From contig NC_012877.2 in the NCBI RefSeq assembly GCF_000003195.3, positions 31,294,966 to 31,358,965 of the forward strand: a stretch of 64,000 bases of DNA, read 5' to 3'. Below the pieces are notes generated by a model that worked only from the letters and a program-made list of their open reading frames with translations, searched no databases and was not told the origin of the DNA. Source of the stretch: Sorghum bicolor. Taxonomy: Eukaryota; Streptophyta; Magnoliopsida; Poales; Poaceae. Positions 21,627 through 30,585 of this stretch are shown piece by piece; positions within the stretch are counted from its first letter, which is position 1, and every line of letters begins with the position of its first letter. The position numbers and the translations under genes are program-made.

Positions 21627-23042
21627 TCACTGATTTTGCTCCGCCATCTCCATTTGTGCACTAAGCACTCGCTGCACGATCAAGCTCTCATAGTGGTCCG
21701 CTTCACCTGCATTGATATGTTCTTCTATTTGATCTTCATTACCTGCATGGTCAGTCGCAAGCAGTGCAAGTGTATCCTCATCAAAATCACTAGCAGATGA
21801 GTACTCACCATCATCCCTGACAATCATAACTCGCTTGTTTGGACAGTCACGCATCATGTGCCCATATCCCTTGCACCGGTGACATTGTATGTTGCTTGTT
21901 CTACCTGTCGATGCCACGGATGAAGTACTCGCAGCAGGCTTTTGCATCGTCTTCGCAACTGAATTGGTGGGGGCAGCTCGAGTCTTGTCAATAGATGATG
22001 GAGTAGAAATACGTGTAGATGGAGTTGAAGCCACGCGTTGCTGCCATGAATTAGCCTTCCCTGCAGAAATATTACTCCTTGCGCTAGCACGTCGTCCCTG
22101 CACTTCCCTTTCAGCTTTACAAGCAAGATGAAACAAACAGGTTACGTTAGTATAATCTTTATAAGCAAGAATGTCCTGGATTTCACGATTTAACCCGCCC
22201 AAAAATCTAGCCATAGCAGGTTCTTCTTCCTCCTCTAAATTACATCGCAGCATACCCATTTGTAATTCCTGATAATATTCTTCTACGCTTTTAGCACCTT
22301 GTCTCAATTGCTGCAACTTATTAATCATGTCACGTGCATAGTAAGAAGGAACAAATCTAGCCCTCATGACTTGTTTCAACGCATTCCAAGTTCTAGGTAT
22401 GTTATTAGGATTTTTCTTGCCATGTTCTATCCACCAAACGGAAGCAAAATCGGTGAACTCACTAGTAGCAGCCCTAACACGTGTATCCTCAGGGAATTCA
22501 TGACATGTAAACTTTTGGTCAACAACAATCTCCCAAGTAATGTATGCATCAGGGTCATATTTACCATCAAAAGGAGGTATTTTAAATTTAATCTTACTGA
22601 AAGCATCATTATTATTGTGTACCTCGCGTCGGTGGTGGCCACCCATACCTCTACGGGTGTGACGTAGGCGACGTCGATGATGAGTGTCTTGATCATCTCG
22701 TTCCGTATCAGCAGTGTAATCATCATCATAATTGCCATCCACTCGGTCTTCCTCCTTGTTTTCTTCCTTATGCTTCTCTTTGTCCATTGTGTGGAAGTCA
22801 TCAAAGCGTTTGAGAAGAGCAGCAAGACTTTTATCCATACTAGTAATAGATGCCTCCATCTTTGTAATCTTATTGTTTGTGGCAATCTGCGTGTCCTCCA
22901 ACTGCCCAAGCTTGTCATTCGTCACCTTCAAGTCGTCATCAAGTCCCTCTGTGTGTAGCTTCACTTTCCTTTCACAATGTTGTATGATGCCCTTAGTGCG
23001 AGGTGTAAGTGGTGTTTCGTTACCATCATCTGCCCCTGGCAT
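21627..23042 (-). CDS. Chromovirus gag of element C
   Basis: 471 codons from ATG at 23042 (MPGADDGNETPLTP). A coiled-coil-like start (to about residue 90) is followed by a charged Asp/Arg-rich linker. The capsid-like core has FKIPPFDGKYDPDAYITWE, then FVPSYYARDMINKLQQLRQG. The nucleocapsid has one CCHC knuckle, CHRCKGYGHMMRDC, near residue 385, followed by an acidic tail. The frame ends in TGA at 21627-21629, and protease continues in the same frame. The TGA follows CAG and could be a C-to-T change of CGA, which would make gag-pol originally one frame. Gag would supply particles in trans. Confidence 0.92.
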   Translation of the reverse strand: MPGADDGNETPLTPRTKGIIQHCERKVKLHTEGLDDDLKVTNDKLGQLEDTQIATNNKITKMEASITSMDKSLAALLKRFDDFHTMDKEKHKEENKEEDRVDGNYDDDYTADTERDDQDTHHRRRLRHTRRGMGGHHRREVHNNNDAFSKIKFKIPPFDGKYDPDAYITWEIVVDQKFTCHEFPEDTRVRAATSEFTDFASVWWIEHGKKNPNNIPRTWNALKQVMRARFVPSYYARDMINKLQQLRQGAKSVEEYYQELQMGMLRCNLEEEEEPAMARFLGGLNREIQDILAYKDYTNVTCLFHLACKAEREVQGRRASARSNISAGKANSWQQRVASTPSTRISTPSSIDKTRAAPTNSVAKTMQKPAASTSSVASTGRTSNIQCHRCKGYGHMMRDCPNKRVMIVRDDGEYSSASDFDEDTLALLATDHAGNEDQIEEHINAGEADHYESLIVQRVLSAQMEMAEQNQ

Positions 23043-24004
23043 GGTTCAAAGACAAAGACAATAAAAAGGCAAGTGAAGAAATAAAAGCCCTACAACTACT
23101 AGGATGTAGCTACAGCAAGTCGCTCACACTCAACCTGTAACACAAGTTCTTACCAATTCTTACCTTGCTTGACAGGAGGGGTCGTCTGCCAACAAGTGTA
23201 CAGCAATGGACGAAGTGTATCGGTGCTGCAGCACAAGACCTGTCAAGCTGTAGAGTATGTGGAGCTATAGGTGGGCTGAAACAAGGAACGAACTAGCACC
23301 ACGTTAGTTATAAAAGCGAGCTGAATAAGCGTTCGACGATGGTACTGTGCTGGTCCTAGCCTAGACCGTGCTAGAGACGTGAGCCTAGACACAAAGGGAA
23401 AACACAGCACACCACTAGAAACAAAATGAGCAGCCCTACTGGAAACAAAAGGAACAACAATCCCCTTTTTTTTGATTTTTTTTTCTTTTTTCTTTCTTTC
23501 TTTCTTTTTTTTTATTTTTTTTCTTTCTCTTTTCTTTTTTTTGGGGAACCTCAAAACCTGATTATATAAACAAAATAGTACAAAATATCACTTCACCACT
23601 CTCACCCTCTCACTAGAGTAAGGCTGAACCTCAAAATTCAATATATCTAGCACAAGTATGAAGTGCTATCTTTCCTTTTGGATCACGTTGATGGAAACGC
23701 AGAATAGAACAACAAGTGGCTGCACCTATTATCAACATCTACTCAAATTCCAGCCCACAATAGATTGGACGCAGTTGTGACTAGATGGTGACAAGAACTC
23801 AAAACTCTAAAGGACTAAACTAAAACCAGCACTGGACACGACCGAAGCAAACACTCATTCAACCAGCCCTAACTAAGTAGTACTAGCCACGGCACAAAGG
23901 ATTTATAGGATTATGGAAAACAAATCTGCTATATTTTTTGTCTTTTTTTTGGACTATAGGAAAAACAAACACGAAGAATTGGAAATCTCTCACCGATAAA
24001 CCTT
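23043..24004 (-). other. 5' leader of element C with polypyrimidine tract
   Basis: Untranslated leader between primer site and gag. The plus strand has a T-rich tract at about 23461-23545 with TTTC runs, so the element RNA has an A/G-rich run there. No gene is seen; the ORF through the tract is low-complexity Lys/Glu. Confidence 0.7.
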
Positions 24005-24017
24005 GCTCTGATTACCA
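24005..24017 (-). other. Primer-binding site of C, tRNA-Met type
   Basis: On the minus strand the sequence after the LTR reads TGGTAATCAGAGC. It resembles the initiator tRNA-Met site TGGTATCAGAGC used by many Ty3/gypsy elements, with one extra A. It lies two bases from the LTR. Confidence 0.75.
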
Positions 24018-24019
24018 AC

Positions 24020-25138
24020 TGATGCGAACCCGCTAGGGTTTTTGGCCTGATCTTTCGATGAGAGGCGCTGGATAACTCGATTAGTGGATGGAGATGACGT
24101 TCACGGCCCGACTACAGCCCTCAAGACCGCGCCTTAGCAACCGATACACCACGTCCAACAGCCGTCACGATCTTGTGGAGCGCGACAACTAGCCCCTAGG
24201 GCTCCCGTCCTGCAAGCAATCGAAGAACTAGCAAGAACGAGGAAACAAGCACTGAATTTGCAAGATGAATTGAAAGTTTTAAACTGAATGTTAATCAACA
24301 ATGGGGTTCCGAAGACAAGGAGACGGGCGGCTGATCCTGCACGCGCGCCTACAAGCAAGTAGCGAAGGCTAAACTTGATCTAAACAAAACCCTGTTGTTC
24401 ATGGCGGCTCTATATGTAAATAAATAGAGGGGAGGACGACCAAAGGGGTGCTAGAGTTGTCCTCCAACCCTAGGACGCGTCCCTAATGGCCTCAACTTGA
24501 TACATGGGCCATTGGTCCAAAATAGGGTGACACAGCACCAAAACAGAAAAAGGTGTCGGCACGAAAACAAGGACTGCGCCCGACTCATAAGCTGCATAGA
24601 TATGTGGTTGGACCCATTGGAAAGTAGACTTCATGAGCTTTCCAACAAGTATAGGAACGTCCCAGTTGGAGTCCATATGACGCCGCGGTGATCCATACAA
24701 GTTAGAGTTATTTTCCAGTCCGAATCCAACTCCCAAAACGTGTTGGGTTTGGACTCTTTGTTTCTTTGCTTTAGAAGCGACGTGGTAACTTGATAGAGGA
24801 TGTTGTGGAGGCTTGGACCTGATCTCCAATCACCTTTGTTAAGTTATCACTCTTCCCATATGCAATCAGCCCTTGAAGTTGGTGTTGCCTCAAATTCTGA
24901 ATGCAGTTGAACCTTCCCTTGCTGATCTTGTCCATTATTCCTGAGCAACACGAAAGTGCACGTGTGTCCATTGTCTAAATATGATTGACAAGAGTTTAAA
25001 GCTGAACTTACTTGAAGGTTGAGTTGACAGGCACGAGCACGAGTAAGAGGACCAGCTATAGGTTGTGTCAGAGAGGATGTAGGATATGTATCACTGGTGG
25101 ATGTAGGATATGTATCGCTAGTGTTGATGTCCTCATCA
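24020..25138 (-). repeat. 5' LTR of element C (right copy)
   Basis: 1119 bp, the same length as the left copy, with about twenty single-base differences by eye, many of them C/T or G/A. The end of the pol frame is also open in this copy. Confidence 0.95.
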
Positions 25139-26330
25139 GGATGAGCCATACCTTTTCCGAGTATGCTCTGATGGCTTACTCAGGAGATGTGTGACCACTG
25201 AGGAAGGATGGAAGATCATCGACAGATGTCATTCATCACCATATGGAGGTCATTATGGAGCATTCCGTACACATTCAAAGATCTGGCAGTGTGGATTCTA
25301 TTGGCCTACAATGTATGAAGACACGAAGCAATATATCAGAAGATGTGGGCCATGTCAAAGACACGGAAACATAAATACAAGGGATGCAATGCCACTCACC
25401 AACAACCTTCAGATTGAGCTCTTTGATGTCTGGGGAATAGACTACATGGGTCCATTTCCTCCATCAAAGAAGTGTGAGTACATCTTGGTGGCAGTTGACT
25501 ATGTCTCCAAGTGGGTAGAAGCATTACCTTGCAAGCATGCCGACAACGTCAGTTCAAAGAGGATGTTTGAAGAAATTATATTTCCAAGATTTGGAGTTCC
25601 CAGAGTAGTGATAAGTGATGGAGGAGCACACTTCATCGACAAACGCTTCAAGCAATATCTATCAAGACATGGAATCCGTCACAACGTCGCTACCCCCTAT
25701 CATCCTCAGAAAAGTGGCCAAGCAGAGACTTCCAACAAACAAATCAAGAATATTCTTCAGAAGACAGTAAATGAAATGGGAACGGCGTGGAAAGACAAGT
25801 TACCTGATGCACTCTGGGCATACCGGACAGCATACAAGACCCCAATTGGGATGCCTCCATACCAATTGGTATACGGGAAGACTTGCCATCTACCTGTTGA
25901 ACTAGAGTTCAAAGCACACTGGGCCATAAAGAGATGGAATATGGACCTAGATGTTGCTGGAGATTATAGAAGAATGCAACTATCAGAATTGGAAGAATGG
26001 CGAGAGAAGGCATATCACAATTCAAAGATCTACAAAGAAAGAGTCAAGAGGTGGCATGACAAGAGAATCAAGAAGAAGGAGTTCACACCCGGAGATAAGA
26101 TATTACTTTTTAATTCCAGGGTGAAGCTTTTCGGGCATGGAAAACTCCGAAGCAAATGGGAAGGACCATTCAAGGTAATTAATTCATCATCCCACGGAGC
26201 TATCGCACTTCAAAATAGCGAAGGTACGTTATTCAAGGTAAATGGTCAACGTCTGAAATTATTTTTAGAGCCCAATGAGGAATTAGAAGAAATAGACGTA
26301 GTCCATTTTTACCTTCCCATGGAAAATTAG
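25139..26330 (+). CDS. Integrase of Athila-like element B, open
   Basis: The frame from RNase H resumes directly after the C duplication and is open to TAG at 26328. The zinc-binding HHCC part has [10 protein letters not shown] and CGPCQRHG. The DDE core has [21 protein letters not shown] and [12 protein letters not shown], so all three acidic residues are present. The C-terminal part has [21 protein letters not shown] and [12 protein letters not shown] and no chromodomain. It would insert cDNA into the genome. In this copy it is cut off from RT by C, so it could only be made from an internal start or had its role before C arrived. Confidence 0.9.
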
Positions 26331-26734
26331 AGCCCGACACTTTTGGTCTGATGGTTTTGGGGCATATATATATTTTTCTAAATAATTTCGCATCTAGAAA
26401 CGCGCTCGGAGAAGTGGGCCCACAGAGGGGCCAGAGAGAGGGCGGGCGCCCAGGTCAAGTGGGCGGGCGCCCAGCCCCTGTTCCCCCTCGGTCCCGACTT
26501 TCTCTGTTATGGAAAATGCACTTAGGGTGATCCGAATAATCCCTCGGATGGAAAGTTTCGCACGCACATCGACGGGAGCAACCCGAACAACCCAAAGAGG
26601 CATCCTTTTGACCCCTATATAAACAGACCCCTGACCTCAGTTTTCAAACACCAAGCCATCAAGCTTTCTCTCCTTCAATTAGAGCTTAATTAGCTCTCCT
26701 TCAATTAAAATTTTATTAGTTCCTTACTACTCCA
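26331..26734 (+). promoter_or_regulatory. Putative internal promoter upstream of the 209-codon ORF
   Basis: Noncoding segment after integrase. Two GGGCGGGCGCCC boxes lie at 26440-26451 and 26461-26472, 21 bp apart, as in the LTR U3 regions of this family but in inverted orientation. GTGGGCCCAC lies at 26414-26423. TATATAAA at 26616-26623 is followed by ACAGACCCCTGACC, similar to the sequence after LTR TATA boxes. The ORF starts 112 bp further on. The function is inferred from these resemblances. Confidence 0.5.
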
Positions 26735-27364
26735 ATGGCCAAGAAGTACCACGATGATTGGGAAGTCGTCCCCTTCAACCTCAACATGGAGCCAGTGGAA
26801 GACCCCGATGCCCGTGCTCTCGTCCCGGCCAACACAGAGCGTCAGCTAGAAGCCATACCATTACGCCAATGCAGCTCTGCCCAATCTTACCATGCTCAAC
26901 CAGTTCTCACCGCACCACCACAACCCCTACTCCTCAAAGGATCATCATCCAAGATGAAGACCACTATCAAGGTGCCAATCGGCACAAGGATCCTTCCACC
27001 TAGACCCAATGAGAGGGTCGTTGGAGTCAAGACCAACCGGAGCGGCGAGATCAGCAGCGTTCGCTACACTACGGAGGACGAAAGGCCTTACTTTGAAGGG
27101 ATTAGAGCATCCAAAGTCCGTTTCATCCCTCCAAAGGCAGCCCCGAAGCACTCTCTCAATGCTTTTGAGACACCTCCCAAGCGTCGCAAGACTATAATGG
27201 ATATTGATGAGGAAGTTCGCAGGCTAGATAGAATTATCATAGACCTCCAGTCCTCAATTAATTCCCTCACTAGGCAGCTCTCTAACCACAACACCATTAT
27301 ACTAGGCCTTAGGCAGGATCTTGCCAGTGCCAACAAGAAGATCAAGGAATTAGAGCGCCGCTAA
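26735..27364 (+). CDS. 209-codon extra ORF of element B, unknown function
   Basis: Intact ORF between integrase and the 3' LTR, ATG in a CCAATGGCC context. Residues 1-70 are acidic and Pro-rich (MAKKYHDDWEVVPFNLN). Residues 70-150 are basic with several Pro and Arg (RILPPRPNERVVGVKTN, FIPPKAAPKHS), with a PPKRRK cluster that could act in nuclear import. Residues 155-209 form a likely coiled coil (EEVRRLDRIIIDLQSSINSL to KKIKELERR). There is no signal peptide or membrane segment, so it is unlike the envelope-type ORF reported from some Athila elements. It is open in a copy whose pol is damaged. I do not recognise a named domain. Confidence 0.75.
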   Translation: MAKKYHDDWEVVPFNLNMEPVEDPDARALVPANTERQLEAIPLRQCSSAQSYHAQPVLTAPPQPLLLKGSSSKMKTTIKVPIGTRILPPRPNERVVGVKTNRSGEISSVRYTTEDERPYFEGIRASKVRFIPPKAAPKHSLNAFETPPKRRKTIMDIDEEVRRLDRIIIDLQSSINSLTRQLSNHNTIILGLRQDLASANKKIKELERR

Positions 27365-28642
27365 GTTATCTAGATTAGACCTTGAGGCAATGCATTTTAG
27401 TTATCTGTCTCTAAATTCAGTTTAAGTTTGCTATCAGTTTGCTATCAGTCTTCTGTAATAAATGCCTCAAGTTCAATAAATAGTATTACTATTATTATTA
27501 TGTCTTGTGTGTCTCTACTTTACTTTTGTGCAAGAAAGCAGAAAACAAGTATGGGGGAGATCCCTCAACATGCCAAACACACTCCGACTACACCACTCCA
27601 CGATTCAGGTACACACTCTGTGCACTTTACTTTACACATACATTTATTCTGGATTATGCAGATTACTGTTTCTGACATGATAAAATAAAAGGATTAAAAT
27701 ATTTTTAATCATGATTAATCTCAATCTGTGATATTTCCTGAAAACTTGCAATTATTATAAAATCATTTTAAAACCCTATGTTACTAAAGTCAATATGGAA
27801 TATGTGATGGTAGAGTATGAGTTTCTTATTCTTGATATCATTGTTGCTTGGAGAATTTATTTCAAAATATTCAAAATTCTAGCTACCATCCTCAGTGTTT
27901 TATATGCCTGATAAAACTAAAATATTAATTATGATTATAAAAGCTATCTGCTCTGTATTGAGTTTGTTCAAAATGAGTTAGACCCTTGTTGAGAGATTTA
28001 TCATGCTCCTAAGATCAAGACACTATTTCAGTAAGATTCACTCTTCCGAAGTATTATTGCGTTAGAGGCATGGGCTATTCAAAAATAGAAGATATTTCGA
28101 GGAAATAAAAAGGAGCAAGTGCTCGACAACCTCGCAGAAAAAATGGACAAGTGTCCGGCAGTAGAATTAGGGGTACCACGGTATCAACTTAAAAAAAAAG
28201 AGAAAAAAATGATAACCCATGGTCCCTCTAATAAGCAATATGCCAGTAAGAGTTGACAAAGTTTTTAATTTCTAAAGTCTTTGATCTAAGAGTATGACAT
28301 TCCCCTCGGATCCCGTTTTGATCAGGCAATAAATGCAAAGTAAGAATGCTTGAGAATTTTTGCAAAATTAAAACAGCCTCAGTGAGATATATATAAAAGA
28401 TAATGAGTGATTTGAGAGAACCTATGAGGATAAAAAGGTATGCTAACTTTCTTTCAAAAAAATATACAAAAAAAAACTCCAAGTGACAGGATTGAGAAGA
28501 AAGGATCTTTACTCTTAATCATACACTTCCCTGACTATGGTACACAGTGGAATTTTTAACACCCTACAATTATAAAGAGAATGTTTTAAATGTTTACCCC
28601 AGATATTTTTTAACCATCCTTTTCTCGAGGACGAGTAAAAGC
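27365..28642 (+). other. 3' noncoding region of element B
   Basis: AT-rich, with no recognised gene. It holds a GTATGGGGGAGAT string near 27550, the twin hairpins at 28113-28156, and a CTCGAGGACGAGTAAAAG stretch just before the polypurine tract that is also seen in F and, reversed, in G. Confidence 0.75.
28113..28156 (+). other. Twin AAGT-loop hairpins of B
   Basis: GAGCAAGTGCTC (28113-28124) and GGACAAGTGTCC (28145-28156) are two perfect short inverted repeats with the loop AAGT. The second is followed by the string AGTAGAATTAGGGGTAC. The same pair occurs in F (60850-60915) and G (52899-52965, minus), with a compensated base change in the first stem. Confidence 0.7.
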
Positions 28643-28659
28643 CTAAGTATGGGGGTATT
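28643..28659 (+). other. Polypurine tract of B
   Basis: CTAAGTATGGGGGTATT lies directly before the 3' LTR. The purine-rich core should prime plus-strand DNA synthesis. Confidence 0.75.
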
Positions 28660-29893
28660 TGTTGACGGTTCTTAAGTATCAATTTTAATTATCAAATAAA
28701 CAAGAGGAAGGACCAATATGCAACTCACACATAGAATTAGGGTTTGATCTGACAGAATTCCACGAGTTTTGTTGTTTATCTATTTCTGCAGGGGGTTATC
28801 AGGAAATAAGGAAGAAAGGCCCACATGTCAGGATTACATAGAGATATCAACGCACCGCGTAATTTTACATCATCTAGAAGACACCAGAAGCCACGAGACC
28901 GAAGCGGAGGCGAAGCTGGGCCAGGCCCAGGGCACCCGCCCTGGAAGCCTGGGCGTCTGCCCCGCTGCTGGAGCCAATTCAGGACTCCTTCGCTCGGGAT
29001 ATTCCACCGACCTATTGGATCAAGAAAAACATAGTACCACCTCGGCTATCGACCCAAAAACGCATAGAAGGGGAGGACTATATAAGCAAGGCCCCTGGCC
29101 CCTGGAGAAGACATGAAGAAATTATCATAGAGACTGAGGGGTGCCCTCGAAGGAAAACCTCTTCTCTAATTAATATTTCTTTTTAGGCTTAGCAATCAAT
29201 GTAAGGTAGAAATAGATCTTCTAGTTTCTACTAGATTGAGAGAGATAGAGTGGAGGTGTAGAGTGGAGGAAGCCTGGCCTGTCGGTGTCTACTCCAAGCT
29301 TGTACCTACGGGATCAAGTTCTCCTAACCCGAAGCTTGCTCCTAGGATTCTTCAGTAATTCGACTTCTAAATTCTAGTAAGTTCTTGTTTTATTGTTCTT
29401 ATGGTTTATGAGTTTACTTTAATCTCTTCGCATAGAGTTTAGAGTAATCATTGCTGGCGTAAACGTGGTGTTTAGGCTGGGGTACTCATAGATATTCCCT
29501 GACTAGCTGGACCGTGGTAGTAGTGAGGAACGTGACATTTCCGAGCTACCTTTGTAGATCACATCTCGTTAGCAGGAAGGATAGGGTTTATAGGTGCGGG
29601 TTGAACATCCTTTGTGGTGTCTAGATTCCGTTAGCCTCCCCATTAGAGCAGTAGATCATCCTTACCAAGGTTAGAAGGAGACTACGGTTGCAGTCTTCTC
29701 TATTTATCACTCACATCGAAAGACATTCTTTGTGCCTAAAGGTTAGTAGTAATAGACCGGTTAGTCAGATGCACTCTTTCTCCTAGTGGTAAAAAAAATA
29801 AATACGATACTCTGGATAATTTCCCGGATGAAGTGCTCACCGATATCCGTGCGCTTGCGGATCAATTCCTTATTGCGTTCCCAAATATCAACA
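28660..29893 (+). repeat. 3' LTR of element B, 1234 bp
   Basis: Nearly identical to the 5' LTR. It differs by about ten substitutions and by one additional 21-bp GC-rich unit (boxes at 28930-28941 and 28951-28962, both slightly mutated). Confidence 0.95.
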
Positions 29894-30585
29894 CAAGCCT
29901 CGGGTTAGAAGACTTTGATCCCGCAGGTACAACCTCGGAGTAGACAACGACAGGCCGGCCTTCCTCCGATCTACACCTCCACTCTATCTCTCTCAATCTA
30001 GTAAAAACTAGAAGATCTAATTCTACTCACATTGGATGCTAAGCCTAAAAGAAATTTTATTTAGAGGAGAGGTATTCCTTCGAGGGCTCCTGTCAACTCT
30101 ACGATGAACTTGTTCTCCTCCAGGGGTCAGGGGGTCTAGTTTTATAGTCCCTTCAAGTGAACGTGAGCCGTTGGATCAAACCAACATTGATTGGACGGTT
30201 ATCCTTGATCCTTTAGGTCGGTGGAGCTTGGTCTCCGAAAAGAGTTCTGATTGGAGTCCAGGTCAGGGCGGGCGCCCAAGGGGGGAGGGCGGGCGCCCTG
30301 CCCACGGGCCCGTTCGGCCTCCCGTTCGTTCCCGTGGAGTCTGGAGTCTTCTAGATGATAGAAAATTGCGCTGCACGTTAATATCTCTATGTAATCTTGT
30401 CGTGTGGGCCTTTATTCCTTATTTCCTGATAACCCCCTGCAGAAATAGACAAACACCAAAACTCGTGGAATTCTGTCAAATAAAACCTTAAGTCTGGGTG
30501 TTGGTTGCATTTGGATCCTTCTCTTTATTTATTTGATGATTATATTTGGTACTTAAGGACCGTCAACAACTCCCCCAAGCTTACC
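29894..30585 (-). mobile_element. LTR of element D, right part, and polypurine tract
   Basis: Continuation of the minus-strand LTR from 14649, ending in CCGTCAACA at 30568. It has two GGGCGGGCGCCC boxes at 30266-30277 and 30287-30298. The next 17 bases, reversed, read GGTAAGCTTGGGGGAGT, a polypurine tract. D was therefore a full element on the minus strand and this is its 3' LTR. The LTR of H cuts D at 30586. Confidence 0.88.

Larger units (their letters stand above)
19198..25138 (-). mobile_element. Chromovirus C, internally deleted, both LTRs present
   Basis: 5941 bp on the minus strand with duplication GGATG at 19193-19197 and 25139-25143, inserted between the RNase H and integrase parts of B. 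The LTRs are 1119 bp each (19198-20316 and 24020-25138) and differ at about twenty positions by hand. Gag, protease, the N-terminal part of RT and the C-terminal end of integrase remain. The rest of RT, RNase H and the integrase core are deleted. The pol frame runs into the 3' LTR, a property known for CRM-type chromoviruses, so CRM is my best guess for the clade. Confidence 0.93.
14650..29893 (+). mobile_element. Athila-like element B, complete, with C nested inside
   Basis: Complete LTR retrotransposon of 15244 bp, of which 5941 bp is inserted element C. The target-site duplication CAAGC is at 14645-14649 and 29894-29898. The order is LTR, tRNA-Asp primer site, gag, protease-like domain, RT/RNase H, [C], integrase, TATA-containing segment, 209-codon ORF, 3' noncoding region, polypurine tract and LTR. 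By hand the LTRs differ by about ten substitutions and one 21-bp unit, so the insertion is recent. It carries a stop in the protease region and a 4-base deletion in RT, so it is not autonomous as it stands. Confidence 0.95.

Noticed and set aside
20190..23064. Plus-strand ORFs across element C
   Set aside because: They are antisense shadows of gag and pol; no motifs, no consistent frame.
23243..23554. Lys/Glu-rich minus-strand ORF
   Set aside because: It is the polypyrimidine tract of the C leader read in one frame.
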